39,342 bases of DNA, taken from positions 5,067 through 44,408 of the forward strand of contig JAESRV010000096.1 in assembly GCA_016764475.1 (NCBI GenBank). The letters are read 5' to 3'. Position 1 is the first letter of the stretch; the number at the start of each line of letters is the position of its first letter. A model generated the notes under the pieces. That model was not told the DNA's origin and searched no databases. It saw only the letters and a program-made list of their open reading frames with translations. Of this stretch, positions 7,704 to 16,823 are shown in pieces. This DNA comes from Amylibacter sp. (lineage in GTDB: Bacteria > Pseudomonadota > Alphaproteobacteria > Rhodobacterales > Rhodobacteraceae). Position numbers and translations under genes: made by a program.

Positions 7704-8371
7704 TCGGAAAAATTACTGGCAAAGTGGATTATCGCGCCAAAGACCATGTTCTGGTCGATGTACAAGGTGTGGGCTATCTGGTCTATTGTTCGGAACGCAC
7801 GCTTGTGGCTTTGCCACCTGCGGGCAGCATTATCGCCCTTTATACTGAATTACTGGTGCGCGAAGATAATCTGCAACTGTTCGGCTTTCTGACCTTGGCG
7901 GAAAAAGAATGGCACAAGCTGTTGACCACGGTGCAGGGCGTCGGTGCAAAAGCGGCATTATCCATTGCCGGGACTTTAGGCACTGATGGTGTTAGCCGCG
8001 CGATTACCTTGGGTGATATTGCAGCGATTAAAGCGGCCCAAGGGGTTGGGCCTAAACTGGCGCAACGCATTGTGACGGAATTAAAAGATAAAGCGGCAAA
8101 CATTATTGCGATGGGGGCGGCTGGGTCGGAACAGGTTATCATTGATGATAGCGTGGTAATTGAAACCCCAACCGCATCGGCCCCGCGCAAAGCCATGCCT
8201 GCAACCAATAATGCAGGCGCACAGGCAGATGCACTTTCGGCTTTGGTTAATCTGGGTTATGGACAAGGCGATGCGGCAAGTGCTGTGGCAGAAGCGTCAG
8301 GGCTATTCCCTGATGCCAACTCTGGTGCGCTGATTAAAGCGGCGTTGAAACTATTAGCACCGAAAGCGTGA
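7700..8371 (+). CDS. ruvA: Holliday junction branch migration protein RuvA
   Basis: The junction-binding subunit that seats the RuvB motors. The 223-residue protein starts MIGKITGKV as in all RuvA, has the N-terminal OB fold, two helix-hairpin-helix motifs ([16 protein letters not shown] and [15 protein letters not shown]), and after a variable linker rich in T, A and N (about residues 155-175) the C-terminal RuvB-binding three-helix domain ([20 protein letters not shown]). Overlaps ruvC by four bases and is followed four bases later by ruvB. Confidence 0.97.
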   Translation: MIGKITGKVDYRAKDHVLVDVQGVGYLVYCSERTLVALPPAGSIIALYTELLVREDNLQLFGFLTLAEKEWHKLLTTVQGVGAKAALSIAGTLGTDGVSRAITLGDIAAIKAAQGVGPKLAQRIVTELKDKAANIIAMGAAGSEQVIIDDSVVIETPTASAPRKAMPATNNAGAQADALSALVNLGYGQGDAASAVAEASGLFPDANSGALIKAALKLLAPKA

Positions 8372-8375
8372 GCAG

Positions 8376-9410
8376 ATGACCGAGCCTGATCCAACCCTGC
8401 GCCCAGAACAACAGCCCACCGATATAGACCGCGCCCTGCGGCCGCAAACCTTGGATGAATTTGTCGGCCAAGCACAGGCGCGGGCCAACCTGAAGGTTTT
8501 CATTGAAAGTGCCCGTAGGCGGGGCCAAGCGATGGACCACACCTTGTTCTATGGCCCGCCCGGATTGGGCAAAACCACATTAGCACAGATCATATCGAAA
8601 GAGTTGGGGGTGGGGTTCCGCATGACCTCTGGCCCAGTGTTGGCAAAAGCCGGTGATCTGGCGGCAATCCTGACCAATCTGGATGCAAACGATGTTTTGT
8701 TCATTGATGAAATACATCGCCTGAACCCAGCGGTGGAAGAGGTGTTATATCCTGCTTTAGAAGACTTCGAACTTGATCTGGTGATCGGCGAAGGCCCTGC
8801 GGCCCGCACGGTGCGGATTGATTTGCAACCGTTTACCCTTGTCGGGGCCACCACGCGGTTGGGCCTGTTGACCACGCCTTTGCGGGATCGTTTCGGCATT
8901 CCCATGCGGCTTGAGTTTTATACCGTGGATGAACTGTGCCACATCGTTGACCGCGCCGCCCGCCTGATGGGGGCCGATGCGACGGCGGAAGGGGCGTTGG
9001 AAATTGCACGGCGTTCGCGTGGCACACCGCGTATCGCGGGGCGTTTGCTGCGCCGCGTGGTGGATTTTGCGATTGTAGAAGGCGACGGTCGGGTTGATGT
9101 AGCGATTGCCGACAGTGCTTTGACGCGCCTGGGCGTGGATCATTTGGGTCTGGATAATGCGGATCGCCGCTACCTGCGCCTGCTAGCCGAAAACTATGGC
9201 GGCGGCCCTGTAGGGGTTGAAACCATTGCAGCGGCTTTATCAGAAGCACGCGATGCCATCGACGAGGTGATCGAGCCTTATCTGTTGCAACAGGGCCTGA
9301 TCCAGCGTACCCCGCGCGGGCGGATGTTGGCAGCTAAGGCTTGGAAACACTTAGGCCTTGATGCGCCAAAGCCAACCGCGCAAACGGATATATTCGAAAG
9401 TCGAAAATGA
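8376..9410 (+). CDS. ruvB: Holliday junction helicase motor RuvB
   Basis: The AAA+ ATPase that drives branch migration. 344 residues, the usual length. Walker A is GPPGLGKTT (60-68), Walker B is FIDEIH (DEIH 111-114), sensor 1 lies in GATTRLG, and the arginine finger is in PLRDRFG (R170). The C-terminal winged-helix DNA-binding domain ends with [20 protein letters not shown] at 9407-9410 couples it to the next gene. Confidence 0.98.
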   Translation: MTEPDPTLRPEQQPTDIDRALRPQTLDEFVGQAQARANLKVFIESARRRGQAMDHTLFYGPPGLGKTTLAQIISKELGVGFRMTSGPVLAKAGDLAAILTNLDANDVLFIDEIHRLNPAVEEVLYPALEDFELDLVIGEGPAARTVRIDLQPFTLVGATTRLGLLTTPLRDRFGIPMRLEFYTVDELCHIVDRAARLMGADATAEGALEIARRSRGTPRIAGRLLRRVVDFAIVEGDGRVDVAIADSALTRLGVDHLGLDNADRRYLRLLAENYGGGPVGVETIAAALSEARDAIDEVIEPYLLQQGLIQRTPRGRMLAAKAWKHLGLDAPKPTAQTDIFESRK

Positions 9411-10063
9411 GTGAAGCATTTAGTGTAGAGGCGATTGAACAGTTGTTCACGCGCAAGGACGGCAGCTATAGTTTTGCCCGTTGGGGTAGACCTATTGCAC
9501 CTGTCGTGTTTGGTGTGGATGATGAAACTTTGCCACACCTGAAAGACGCCATCGCCCAAACTGTGGCGGTAACTGGCGGTACGTTGGCAGAAACCGATCC
9601 CGAATTCGGGGCTAATTTCATGTGGTTCTTTTGCACTGAATGGGATGAGGTGGCCGCAGTACCCGATCTGGAAAAACTGGTACCTGATTTGCCAAGTCTT
9701 GTGAACGGTTTGAACCAGAAGAATGTTAACGAGCATCGTATGTTCATCTTTGACAAGGACGGCTCTATCAAAATGTGTCTGTTGTTCCTGCGCATGAAGG
9801 GTGCGGTTGCCGGTATGACTGTGCAGGCATTGGGTGCGGGTGAAACCTTGCAAAGCCTGCTAACATGGGGCGAAGACGCGTTTAGCAATCAAAGCCCTAT
9901 TGCCGTGCTGAAAGAAAACGGCATTTGTATTGTGAAACCGGAATTTGCAGCCTTAGTGCGCGGGGCCTATGACCCCATTATGCCGGCGGCGGCAATAGAT
10001 GCCAGCCATGCGCTGCGGTTGCATGCTCGGGCTGACAGGCTTTATCGGGATATGATGCAATGA
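9407..10063 (+). CDS. Uncharacterised protein between ruvB and ybgC
   Basis: A 218-residue soluble protein without signal peptide or membrane helix. I do not recognise a characterised domain. It is acidic, with an aromatic block ([14 protein letters not shown]) and a hydrophobic core typical of a compact globular fold. It overlaps ruvB by four bases at its start and ybgC by four bases at its end (both ATGA), so it is translationally coupled to both. That points to a long-standing place in the operon rather than a recent insertion. A role in DNA repair or in the envelope is equally open. Confidence 0.8.
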   Translation: MSEAFSVEAIEQLFTRKDGSYSFARWGRPIAPVVFGVDDETLPHLKDAIAQTVAVTGGTLAETDPEFGANFMWFFCTEWDEVAAVPDLEKLVPDLPSLVNGLNQKNVNEHRMFIFDKDGSIKMCLLFLRMKGAVAGMTVQALGAGETLQSLLTWGEDAFSNQSPIAVLKENGICIVKPEFAALVRGAYDPIMPAAAIDASHALRLHARADRLYRDMMQ

Positions 10064-10458
10064 GCCACAAGTTTTCCTTGCAAGTCTATTATGAAGACAC
10101 CGATTTGGCGGGTATCGTTTATTATGCCAATTACCTGAAGTTTATCGAACGCGCCCGCAGCACAATGGTGCTGGAAGCAGGTATTGATCAGCTGGAAATG
10201 CAGCAAGAAGGGCTGGTATTTGCGGTCAAAAAAGTCGAAGCGGATTATAAAGCCAGCGCAAAATTGAACGACGACCTGCGCGTTGAAACAAACTTGCAAC
10301 AGTTAACAGGTGCTAAAATCGTCTTTTCACAAGATGTTTATCGCGGTGACACACTGATATTTTGCGCATTAGTAACAGTAGTTTGCATCACGAGCACAGG
10401 CAAATTAACCCGCTTTCCAGCGAAAATTCGCGCAAAACTGGAAAGTGCCGCCAAATAA
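10060..10458 (+). CDS. ybgC: Acyl-CoA thioesterase of the Tol-Pal cluster (YbgC)
   Basis: A 132-residue hotdog-fold 4-hydroxybenzoyl-CoA thioesterase family protein. The active-site signature YEDTDLAGIVYYANYLKF carries the catalytic aspartate of DTDLAGIVYY, followed by ERARS. Known members hydrolyse short- or long-chain acyl-CoA and accompany the tol-pal genes in most proteobacteria. It starts within the stop of the preceding unknown gene and is followed by a 110-base gap before tolQ. Confidence 0.93.
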   Translation: MSHKFSLQVYYEDTDLAGIVYYANYLKFIERARSTMVLEAGIDQLEMQQEGLVFAVKKVEADYKASAKLNDDLRVETNLQQLTGAKIVFSQDVYRGDTLIFCALVTVVCITSTGKLTRFPAKIRAKLESAAK

Positions 10459-10530
10459 GCCAGCAAAAGCTATGCTAACCGATGGTTTTTTGCTAAAAGA
10501 CAGCCTAGAAGGCAATTAATAACAAGAAGT

Positions 10531-10543
10531 CGCCAAAAAGGCG
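10531..10543 (+). promoter_or_regulatory. Small hairpin upstream of tolQ
   Basis: CGCC-AAAAA-GGCG, extendable by G-T pairing at its base, in the 110-base gap between ybgC and tolQ. There is no T-run, so it is not a clear terminator; it may be a leader element. Weakly supported. Confidence 0.25.
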
Positions 10544-10568
10544 GCTCATTAGGCAAACGAGCGGTTTT

Positions 10569-11264
10569 ATGGAAACAGAAGCACTGGGTCTTGTGCAAGA
10601 TCTTGATTTTTCGATGCTGGCACTTTTTATGCGGGCAACTTTGGTTGTTAAAGTGGTGATGGTACTTTTACTGTTTTCCTCTTTTTGGTCATGGGGCATC
10701 ATCATTCAAAAGTTCATCAATTACCGCAAAGCACGTGGTAATAGTGCGCGGTTTGATCGGGCTTTCTGGTCGGGTGAACCGCTGGACGGCCTGTATCAAC
10801 AGCTGGGCGATACGCCCAAAGGTGGTGCCGAACGTATTTTTGTGTCTGGCATGTCGGAATGGCGCAGATCACACCGCTCTGACGGGCAGATGATTGCGGG
10901 GGTGCAGCAACGCATTGACCGTTCAATGGATGTGGCCATCGGGCGCGAGGCTGAAAAACTGAACAACGGCCTGACGTTTCTGGCCACTGTGGGTTCTATC
11001 GCCCCGTTTGTCGGCTTGTTCGGCACGGTTTGGGGTATCAAAAACGCGTTTGAACAAATCGCCATTCATCAAAGTTCAAACCTTGCTGTTGTCGCCCCCG
11101 GTATTTCCGAGGCTTTGGCTGCAACCGCCCTTGGCCTGTTTGCCGCGATCCCTGCGGTGATTTTTTACAATAAACTATCGTCGGATGCGGATCGTATTAT
11201 CGGTAATTATGACAGTTTCGCAGATGAGTTTTCAACAATTCTTTCACGCCAGCTAGACGCGTAA
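10569..11264 (+). CDS. tolQ: Tol-Pal system proton channel subunit TolQ
   Basis: An inner-membrane protein related to ExbB and MotA that with TolR turns proton flow into movement of TolA, used in outer-membrane constriction at division. The 231 residues show three membrane helices (about 20-40, 135-158 and 168-192), a large cytoplasmic loop after the first, and the family motifs TVGSIAPFVGLFGTVWGI and APGISEALAATALGLFAAIPAV. Ten bases separate it from tolR. Confidence 0.97.
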   Translation: METEALGLVQDLDFSMLALFMRATLVVKVVMVLLLFSSFWSWGIIIQKFINYRKARGNSARFDRAFWSGEPLDGLYQQLGDTPKGGAERIFVSGMSEWRRSHRSDGQMIAGVQQRIDRSMDVAIGREAEKLNNGLTFLATVGSIAPFVGLFGTVWGIKNAFEQIAIHQSSNLAVVAPGISEALAATALGLFAAIPAVIFYNKLSSDADRIIGNYDSFADEFSTILSRQLDA

Positions 11265-11274
11265 GGAGGCTGAT

Positions 11275-11742
11275 ATGGGCGCAGGTGTAATTGAGCGGGG
11301 CGGCGGCAAACGTCGCAGAAGCCACGCCAAACGCAGACCGATGTCTGAGATTAATGTCACCCCATTTGTGGATGTGATGCTGGTCTTGCTGATTATCTTT
11401 ATGGTTGCCGCCCCGTTGCTGACGGTTGGCGTGCCCATTGAACTGCCAAAAACCGCCGCCACACCATTGGCCACGGAAGAGGAAGAACCTCTGACAATAG
11501 CGGTTTCGGCAGATGGCAAACTGATCTTGCAAAATACCGAAATTGACCGCAACACGCTGATCCCGAAATTACAGGCCATAGCGGCGGAACGCACCAGTCA
11601 GAAAGTGTTTTTGCGTGCGGATGGGGCAGTACCTTATGCGCAAGTGATGCAAATCATGGGTGCGCTGAATGCAGGTGGTTTTCGTGATATCGGGCTGGTT
11701 ACAGATGCAGGTGGCCCCAATTTGAACGATCAGGGCGGGTAA
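11275..11742 (+). CDS. tolR: Tol-Pal system subunit TolR
   Basis: A 155-residue ExbD/TolR family protein anchored by one helix. A basic cytoplasmic N-terminus (GKRRRSHAKRRP) precedes the conserved MSEINVTPFVDVMLVLLIIF, where D33 corresponds to the essential proton-binding aspartate of TolR. The periplasmic domain follows, with FLRADGAVPYAQVMQIMGAL. AGGAGG lies just upstream of the ATG. The usual partner of TolQ and TolA. Confidence 0.97.
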   Translation: MGAGVIERGGGKRRRSHAKRRPMSEINVTPFVDVMLVLLIIFMVAAPLLTVGVPIELPKTAATPLATEEEEPLTIAVSADGKLILQNTEIDRNTLIPKLQAIAAERTSQKVFLRADGAVPYAQVMQIMGALNAGGFRDIGLVTDAGGPNLNDQGG

Positions 11743-11751
11743 AGGTGACTT

Positions 11752-12741
11752 TTGCAAACCGGAACCAAAATATCAGGAGCTTTGCACCTTACCGCCATCG
11801 GTGTGATCGCGTTTGGGGGCTTTTTGTTTAACACCCAATCCAGTGATGCCATTCGAATCTCTGAAGTGAGTATTATCTCTTCAGAAGATTTTGCAGCGAT
11901 GCAGTCAACAGATCCCGCCCCGTCACCTGATGTGGCCTCGGCACCTGAGATTAAAACGCCAAAGCCAAACCAAGAAGCTGCTCCTGAAATTGCACAACCA
12001 GAAGAGCAGGCACTTGCAACAGAAGAAGTAGCCATTTTACAACCCATAGCAGAACCAACGCCCGCCCCGCGTATTGATACACAATCAGCCCCAAAACCTG
12101 AGGTGAATGCAACAGAGGCGCAAACACCGCAAGAAGAAGCCACACCTGATGAAACGGGCATTGAAACGGCTGAACCAACAAAAGCCCAAGCACCCAAAGA
12201 AGCGGCGACCGAAATTGTAACCGAGGCGGATAAGCCTAGTGAGTTTGCGCCAACCACATCAAATATACCCCGTGCGCGCCCGCGTGATCTGGCCGCGCGT
12301 GTAGCCAAAGCCAATGCACCGAAACCCGAAGTAGAGCCCGCGACCCAAGATAATACCGTTGATGAAATCGCGGCGGCATTGGCCGAGGCAGAAGCGGAAA
12401 ACAATAGGCCCGCAGTTGCGCAAGGCCCGCCTTTGACAGGTGGCGAAAAGGAAGGGCTTGTTCTGGCGGTTCAGCAATGCTGGAACGTGCCGATTGGCCT
12501 GCAAGATGCGGATGATCTGGTTGTTATCATTGCAATAGAACTGACACAAGATGGCCAATTAAAGGGCAAGCCTAAGCTTATTGATCCCACAGGTACGCCG
12601 ACACGTGCCATAACGCAGGCATTTGAAGCGGGCAGGCGGGCCTTGATGCGCTGCGCACCTTATGACTTGCCGGCAGAAAAATACGAACAATGGCGGCAAA
12701 TCGAAGTCGTATTCAACCCAAAGGAAATGGTTCTGAGATGA
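11752..12741 (+). CDS. tolA: Tol-Pal system protein TolA
   Basis: A 329-residue protein with an N-terminal membrane anchor ([18 protein letters not shown]), a long middle region (about residues 45-220) rich in A, P, E and T that should span the periplasm, and a C-terminal globular domain from about residue 230 ([12 protein letters not shown] through IEVVFNP) matching the TonB/TolA C-terminal fold that contacts TolB and Pal. The start is a TTG with AAAGG 7-11 bases upstream. The stop overlaps the tolB start as ATGA. The proline-rich linker, rather than the lysine-alanine helix of E. coli, is usual in alphaproteobacteria. Confidence 0.92.
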   Translation: MQTGTKISGALHLTAIGVIAFGGFLFNTQSSDAIRISEVSIISSEDFAAMQSTDPAPSPDVASAPEIKTPKPNQEAAPEIAQPEEQALATEEVAILQPIAEPTPAPRIDTQSAPKPEVNATEAQTPQEEATPDETGIETAEPTKAQAPKEAATEIVTEADKPSEFAPTTSNIPRARPRDLAARVAKANAPKPEVEPATQDNTVDEIAAALAEAEAENNRPAVAQGPPLTGGEKEGLVLAVQQCWNVPIGLQDADDLVVIIAIELTQDGQLKGKPKLIDPTGTPTRAITQAFEAGRRALMRCAPYDLPAEKYEQWRQIEVVFNPKEMVLR

Positions 12742-14060
12742 TGAAACGCATTTTGACATTTTTAACGACCGTGATGATGGCGGTTTCCCTGGTGACAACG
12801 CTTGCGCAAAGCGCACCTTTACGCATTGAAGTGACCAAAGGCGTGATCGAACCGATGCCGTTTGCGGCCCCGATGTTTGTGGCGGAAAATACTGCGGCCC
12901 AAAAATATGCGGCGGATTTGACGAAAGTCCTGTCTAATGATCTAATTGGCACGGGTGTTTTTCGTGAAATCCCCAGTGCGGCACATATCTCAAACATAAC
13001 CAACTTCAACGCACCCGTTCAGTTTTCCGATTGGAAAGCGATTAACGCGCAGGCCTTGATTACGGGGGCCGTGAGCGTGTCTGGTAACAAGCTGATTGTA
13101 AAATTTCGGTTGTTCGATGTCTTCGCTCAAACCCCGCTTGGCGATGGTTTGCAGTTTGTGGCCACAACCAGTAGTTGGCGGCGCATGTCGCATAAAGTGG
13201 CTGATGCGGTTTACAGCCGTTTAACAGGTGAAACAGGTTATTTTGATAGCCGCGTGGTCTATATCGCCGAAGAAGGCCCCAAAGATAAGCGCAAAAAACG
13301 ACTGGCTTTGATGGATTATGACGGGGCCAATGTGCGCTATCTGACCAATGCGAATGACATTGTTTTATCGCCACGGTTTTCGCCCAATGCGCGTGAAGTT
13401 ATCTATACAAGTTATGAAACAGGTGCGCCGCGTGTGTTCTTGATGAATGTGGATACGCTGAAACGCCGTATTTTAGGGGATCAGCCCTCAATGGCTTTTG
13501 CGCCTCGCTTTTCACCTGATGGATCAAAGGTGGTGATGTCTTTGTCCCAAGGTGGCAACTCGGATATTTATGTGGTGGATGTGGATGGCAGCAACAAGCG
13601 TCGGTTGACGAACTCACCGGCGATTGACACGGCCCCCAGTTTTTCCCCGGATGGTTCACAAATTGTATTCGAGTCTGATCGCAGTGGCGGACAGCAGGTT
13701 TACATCATGAGCGCATCAGGTGGTGCTGCCAAACGGATCAGTAATGGTAGCGGGCGATATGGCACCCCTGTGTGGTCTCCGCGCGGGGATTTGATTGCAT
13801 TCACTAAGTTGAACAAAGGGCGTTTTCATATTGGCATTATGCGCACTGACGGCAGCCGCGAAAAGCTATTGACGGCGTCATTTCTGGATGAAGGCCCAAC
13901 ATGGTCTGCCAATGGCCGTGTGTTGATGTTTTTTCGTGAAACAGCGGGCGTGAATGGCGCACCTTCTATCTATTCGGTGGATGTGACAGGTCGCGTCCTT
14001 CGTAAAGTAAACACTCCGACATTTGGCTCAGACCCAGCATGGTCTGGTCTGTTAGAGTAA
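12738..14060 (+). CDS. tolB: Tol-Pal system beta-propeller protein TolB
   Basis: A periplasmic protein that binds Pal and is acted on by TolA. ATG 12738 overlaps the tolA stop and gives a signal peptide ([20 protein letters not shown], cleavage near AQS-AP), so I use it rather than the in-frame start at 12690. About 440 residues: an N-terminal alpha/beta domain, then a six-bladed propeller seen as repeated [32 protein letters not shown] and [13 protein letters not shown] motifs. Confidence 0.96.
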   Translation: MMKRILTFLTTVMMAVSLVTTLAQSAPLRIEVTKGVIEPMPFAAPMFVAENTAAQKYAADLTKVLSNDLIGTGVFREIPSAAHISNITNFNAPVQFSDWKAINAQALITGAVSVSGNKLIVKFRLFDVFAQTPLGDGLQFVATTSSWRRMSHKVADAVYSRLTGETGYFDSRVVYIAEEGPKDKRKKRLALMDYDGANVRYLTNANDIVLSPRFSPNAREVIYTSYETGAPRVFLMNVDTLKRRILGDQPSMAFAPRFSPDGSKVVMSLSQGGNSDIYVVDVDGSNKRRLTNSPAIDTAPSFSPDGSQIVFESDRSGGQQVYIMSASGGAAKRISNGSGRYGTPVWSPRGDLIAFTKLNKGRFHIGIMRTDGSREKLLTASFLDEGPTWSANGRVLMFFRETAGVNGAPSIYSVDVTGRVLRKVNTPTFGSDPAWSGLLE

Positions 14061-14110
14061 TCTAGAGCGGGATTCGCATTTGTGGTGGGTTCTGATATAC
14101 TAAGTGAAAC

Positions 14111-14125
14111 GATGGGGAAACCATC
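14111..14125 (+). promoter_or_regulatory. Hairpin abutting the pal start codon
   Basis: GATGG-GGAAA-CCATC ends one base before the ATG at 14126, with the purine-rich Shine-Dalgarno bases partly in the loop. It could tune pal translation independently of tolB. The stem is only five pairs. Confidence 0.3.
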
Positions 14126-14647
14126 ATGAGAGGCAAGACAAAAATGACAAATATTCTGGTTAAATTCGGTATGCTCGCAGTTTTGGCAGTGGGCCTGACC
14201 GCCTGTGGCGGCAAATTTAATGGCGGCGGAAATGGTGGAAATATTGGCGGTATTCAGTCAGGTAGCGTTAATGACCCTACTTCACTGGCATATTTTCAGC
14301 AAACCATCGGTGACCGTGTTTTATTTGCGGTTGATCAAAGCACCTTAAGCCCTGAAGCAACCGGCATATTAGACGGCCAAGCCAACTGGCTATTGCAAAA
14401 CACACAGTATGTTGTGACCATTGAAGGTCATGCGGATGAGCAAGGCACACGTGAATATAACTTGGCACTTGGTGCGCGCCGTGCAAGTGCGTCACGCAAC
14501 TATCTGGTGGATCGAGGTGTAGCAGACAATCGCATCAAAACACTGACATATGGTAAAGAACGGCCACTTGCGATTTGTTCATCGGAAGAATGCTGGTCAC
14601 AAAACCGCCGCGCGGTTACCGTGGTTGGCGCAGGCTTGGGAAGTTAA
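14126..14647 (+). CDS. pal: Peptidoglycan-associated lipoprotein Pal
   Basis: An outer-membrane lipoprotein that ties the outer membrane to peptidoglycan and binds TolB. The 173-residue product has a lipoprotein signal with lipobox LTAC (C27), a glycine/asparagine-rich linker, and an OmpA-type peptidoglycan-binding domain with IEGHADEQGTREYNLALGARRA and the C-terminal NRRAVTVV. An alternative start at 14144 would still leave a complete signal peptide. A cysteine pair near the C-terminus (AICSSEECW) is common in alphaproteobacterial Pal. Confidence 0.96.
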   Translation: MRGKTKMTNILVKFGMLAVLAVGLTACGGKFNGGGNGGNIGGIQSGSVNDPTSLAYFQQTIGDRVLFAVDQSTLSPEATGILDGQANWLLQNTQYVVTIEGHADEQGTREYNLALGARRASASRNYLVDRGVADNRIKTLTYGKERPLAICSSEECWSQNRRAVTVVGAGLGS

Positions 14648-14656
14648 GAGGCAGAT

Positions 14657-15487
14657 ATGACTGTTCGTGGTAAACTCGTAAAAATTGCAACGGTTTCAAT
14701 TTGGGCGGCGTGTATACCGGCACTGGCTTTTGCACAATCCAAAGATGAGACCCTTGCCGATATTCGCCAAGAGCTGGTTTTTCTGAATGCGGAAATCCAG
14801 AATTTGGGCCGTGAACTGTCTACGACGACAGGGGCGTTTGCCCCCACAGGTTCAGGCACAACACTTCAGCGCGTGAATGCGCTGGAGCAAGAACTGCGCC
14901 GTATCACCGGTGTGGTTGAAAGCCTGCAATTTCGCGTAGACCGTATTGTTAAAGACGGCACCAACCGCATAGGCGATCTGGAATTTCGCCTTGTGGAACT
15001 GGAAGGCGGCGATGTGACCACATTGGGCACAACCTCTACCTTGGGCGGTGGAGATGTGCCGACAGCTGCACCAACACCTGAACAAGGTACAGGGGTTGAA
15101 TTAGCCGCATCCGAACAGGGTGATTTTGACCGTGCGGTTGAGGCGTTTAATGCAGGCAACTACGCAGATTCTGTTGCTAAATTTGACCAATTTTTACTGT
15201 CATACCCCAATGGCCCGCTTTCAGGTGAAGCGCATTACTGGCGCGGCGAAGCCCTGTCAGGGCAAGGCGACTGGAGCAATGCCGCACGTGCTTTTCTGGA
15301 AAGTTTCAGCGGTACGCCGAACGGTGCGAAAGCCCCGAAATCTTTGTACCGCTTAGGGGTTAGTCTGGCACAGCTTGGGCAGGTTGAAGATGCTTGCGCA
15401 ACACTGGGTGAGGTTGAATTGCGTTACCCAACAGCCTTGGCTGCCAGTGATGCCAGAAGTGAGATGACAGCTTTAAGCTGTTTGTAG
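14657..15487 (+). CDS. cpoB: Tol-Pal associated periplasmic protein CpoB/YbgF
   Basis: A 276-residue secreted protein that in E. coli coordinates Tol function with peptidoglycan synthesis at the septum. The signal peptide ends near PALAFAQS. Residues about 32-115 form a heptad-like trimerisation coiled coil (LADIRQELVFLNAEIQNLG and similar). After a low-complexity linker rich in G and T, the C-terminal TPR region starts at FDRAVEAFNAGNYADSVAKF and includes EAHYWRGEALSGQGDW. Nine bases after pal and two before tilS. Confidence 0.93.
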   Translation: MTVRGKLVKIATVSIWAACIPALAFAQSKDETLADIRQELVFLNAEIQNLGRELSTTTGAFAPTGSGTTLQRVNALEQELRRITGVVESLQFRVDRIVKDGTNRIGDLEFRLVELEGGDVTTLGTTSTLGGGDVPTAAPTPEQGTGVELAASEQGDFDRAVEAFNAGNYADSVAKFDQFLLSYPNGPLSGEAHYWRGEALSGQGDWSNAARAFLESFSGTPNGAKAPKSLYRLGVSLAQLGQVEDACATLGEVELRYPTALAASDARSEMTALSCL

Positions 15488-15489
15488 AT

Positions 15490-16743
15490 GTGTCTGATAA
15501 CGACCCTCTAACCGCACAAATCAATAGCGGCTTGGCCGCTGTTCCAAAAGGTGCATTGGGCGTGGCAGTTTCAGGCGGCAGCGACTCAGTTGCTTTATTG
15601 CGGTTGCTTTGTAATTGGGGCCATGCGCAAGGGCGCAAAATCTATGCAGCAACTGTTAATCATAATCTACGCGCTGAAGCCCAAGACGAAGCTGAATTCG
15701 TGGCAAATCTTTGCCGCAAATTAGATGTACCGCACCAGATTTTAAGTTGGGATAACTGGGATGGGCGGGGAAACCTGCAAAGTGCCGCGCGTGATGCCCG
15801 TAAGGTCTTATTAACAGACTGGGCGCAAAAACTTGGATTAAAATCCGTAGCGATCGGCCATACACAAGATGATCAAGCCGAGACATTTTTGTTGCGATTG
15901 GCACGCGGTTCTGGTGTGGATGGGCTTTCTGGAATGCAGAAAATAAGCGGCAACAACCCGGTTTGGGTGCGCCCTATGCTGGGTATTACGCGCATGGATC
16001 TGCGTGACTATCTATCAGACTTAAGCCAAAGTTGGGTTGAAGACCCTTCCAATCAGGATCAAAAATATGACCGGGTAAAAATGCGAAATGCCATGCCTGT
16101 GTTGGCAGAGCTTGGCTTGACGTCTGAACGGCTGGCAAACACAGCGCATGGGCTTCAATCAGCACGGGCAGCATTAGACGAAGCCACGCAGAATGCAGCA
16201 CGCAAGTGTTGCACACTTGATGCGTATGGAACCGTTGCGATTGATTTGGAAAAACTGCAACCTTGTGCGCTGGACATTCAATACCGCGTGATAAGCCACG
16301 CGATGAAATGGGTGACGGGGGCAAAATACCGGCCGCGTTTTGAGGCGCTGAAATCTGTTTACGCATTATTACGGCAAGGAAAATCACAAACTTTGGCAGG
16401 CTGTTACATCAAAACATCCAAACATGAACAAATCATTGTGATGCGTGAAATTGCCAATATGAAGCCGATTGCGTTGGAAACCGGTTGTTTTGATGGGCGG
16501 TGGCAGATTTCTGCCGATACTGCTTTGCAAAATACAGATATTCGTCCTTTGGGCGAAAAGGGTCTGCAACAGCTTAAAAACTGGCGAGAACTGGGTATTT
16601 CACGCGATATTTTGATGCAATCCCCCGCTGCGTGGCAGGATAACACCGTTATTGCAGCCCCATTAGCCGGTTTTTCAGGGCCCGTTACGATATCTTTGAA
16701 AATACATCCAGATCAGTTCTATTTCGACATTGTTTCACATTGA
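15490..16743 (+). CDS. tilS: tRNA(Ile)-lysidine synthase
   Basis: Converts C34 of the minor tRNA-Ile (CAU) to lysidine, which is essential for reading AUA. The 417-residue protein has the ATP pyrophosphatase P-loop SGGSDS (28-33), the following VNHNLRAEAQDEAEFV and GHTQDDQAETFLLRLARGSG motifs of the catalytic domain, then a longer, less conserved C-terminal tRNA-binding part. The start is a GTG two bases after the cpoB stop, so coupling to cpoB is likely. Its place between tol-pal and ftsH is typical of alphaproteobacteria. Confidence 0.94.
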   Translation: MSDNDPLTAQINSGLAAVPKGALGVAVSGGSDSVALLRLLCNWGHAQGRKIYAATVNHNLRAEAQDEAEFVANLCRKLDVPHQILSWDNWDGRGNLQSAARDARKVLLTDWAQKLGLKSVAIGHTQDDQAETFLLRLARGSGVDGLSGMQKISGNNPVWVRPMLGITRMDLRDYLSDLSQSWVEDPSNQDQKYDRVKMRNAMPVLAELGLTSERLANTAHGLQSARAALDEATQNAARKCCTLDAYGTVAIDLEKLQPCALDIQYRVISHAMKWVTGAKYRPRFEALKSVYALLRQGKSQTLAGCYIKTSKHEQIIVMREIANMKPIALETGCFDGRWQISADTALQNTDIRPLGEKGLQQLKNWRELGISRDILMQSPAAWQDNTVIAAPLAGFSGPVTISLKIHPDQFYFDIVSH

Positions 16744-16823
16744 ATAACCTTGAAAGAAGATTATGTTAGGTGAGTACCGCCAATGCGGATTCGGCACCTG
16801 CCGAAATTATTAGGAGAAAGCCC

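Noticed and set aside
11730-12404. A 224-residue minus-strand ORF inside tolA
   Set aside because: Low-complexity shadow (S, A, G, V-rich) of the A/P/E-rich linker of TolA; no start signal and no protein-like pattern.
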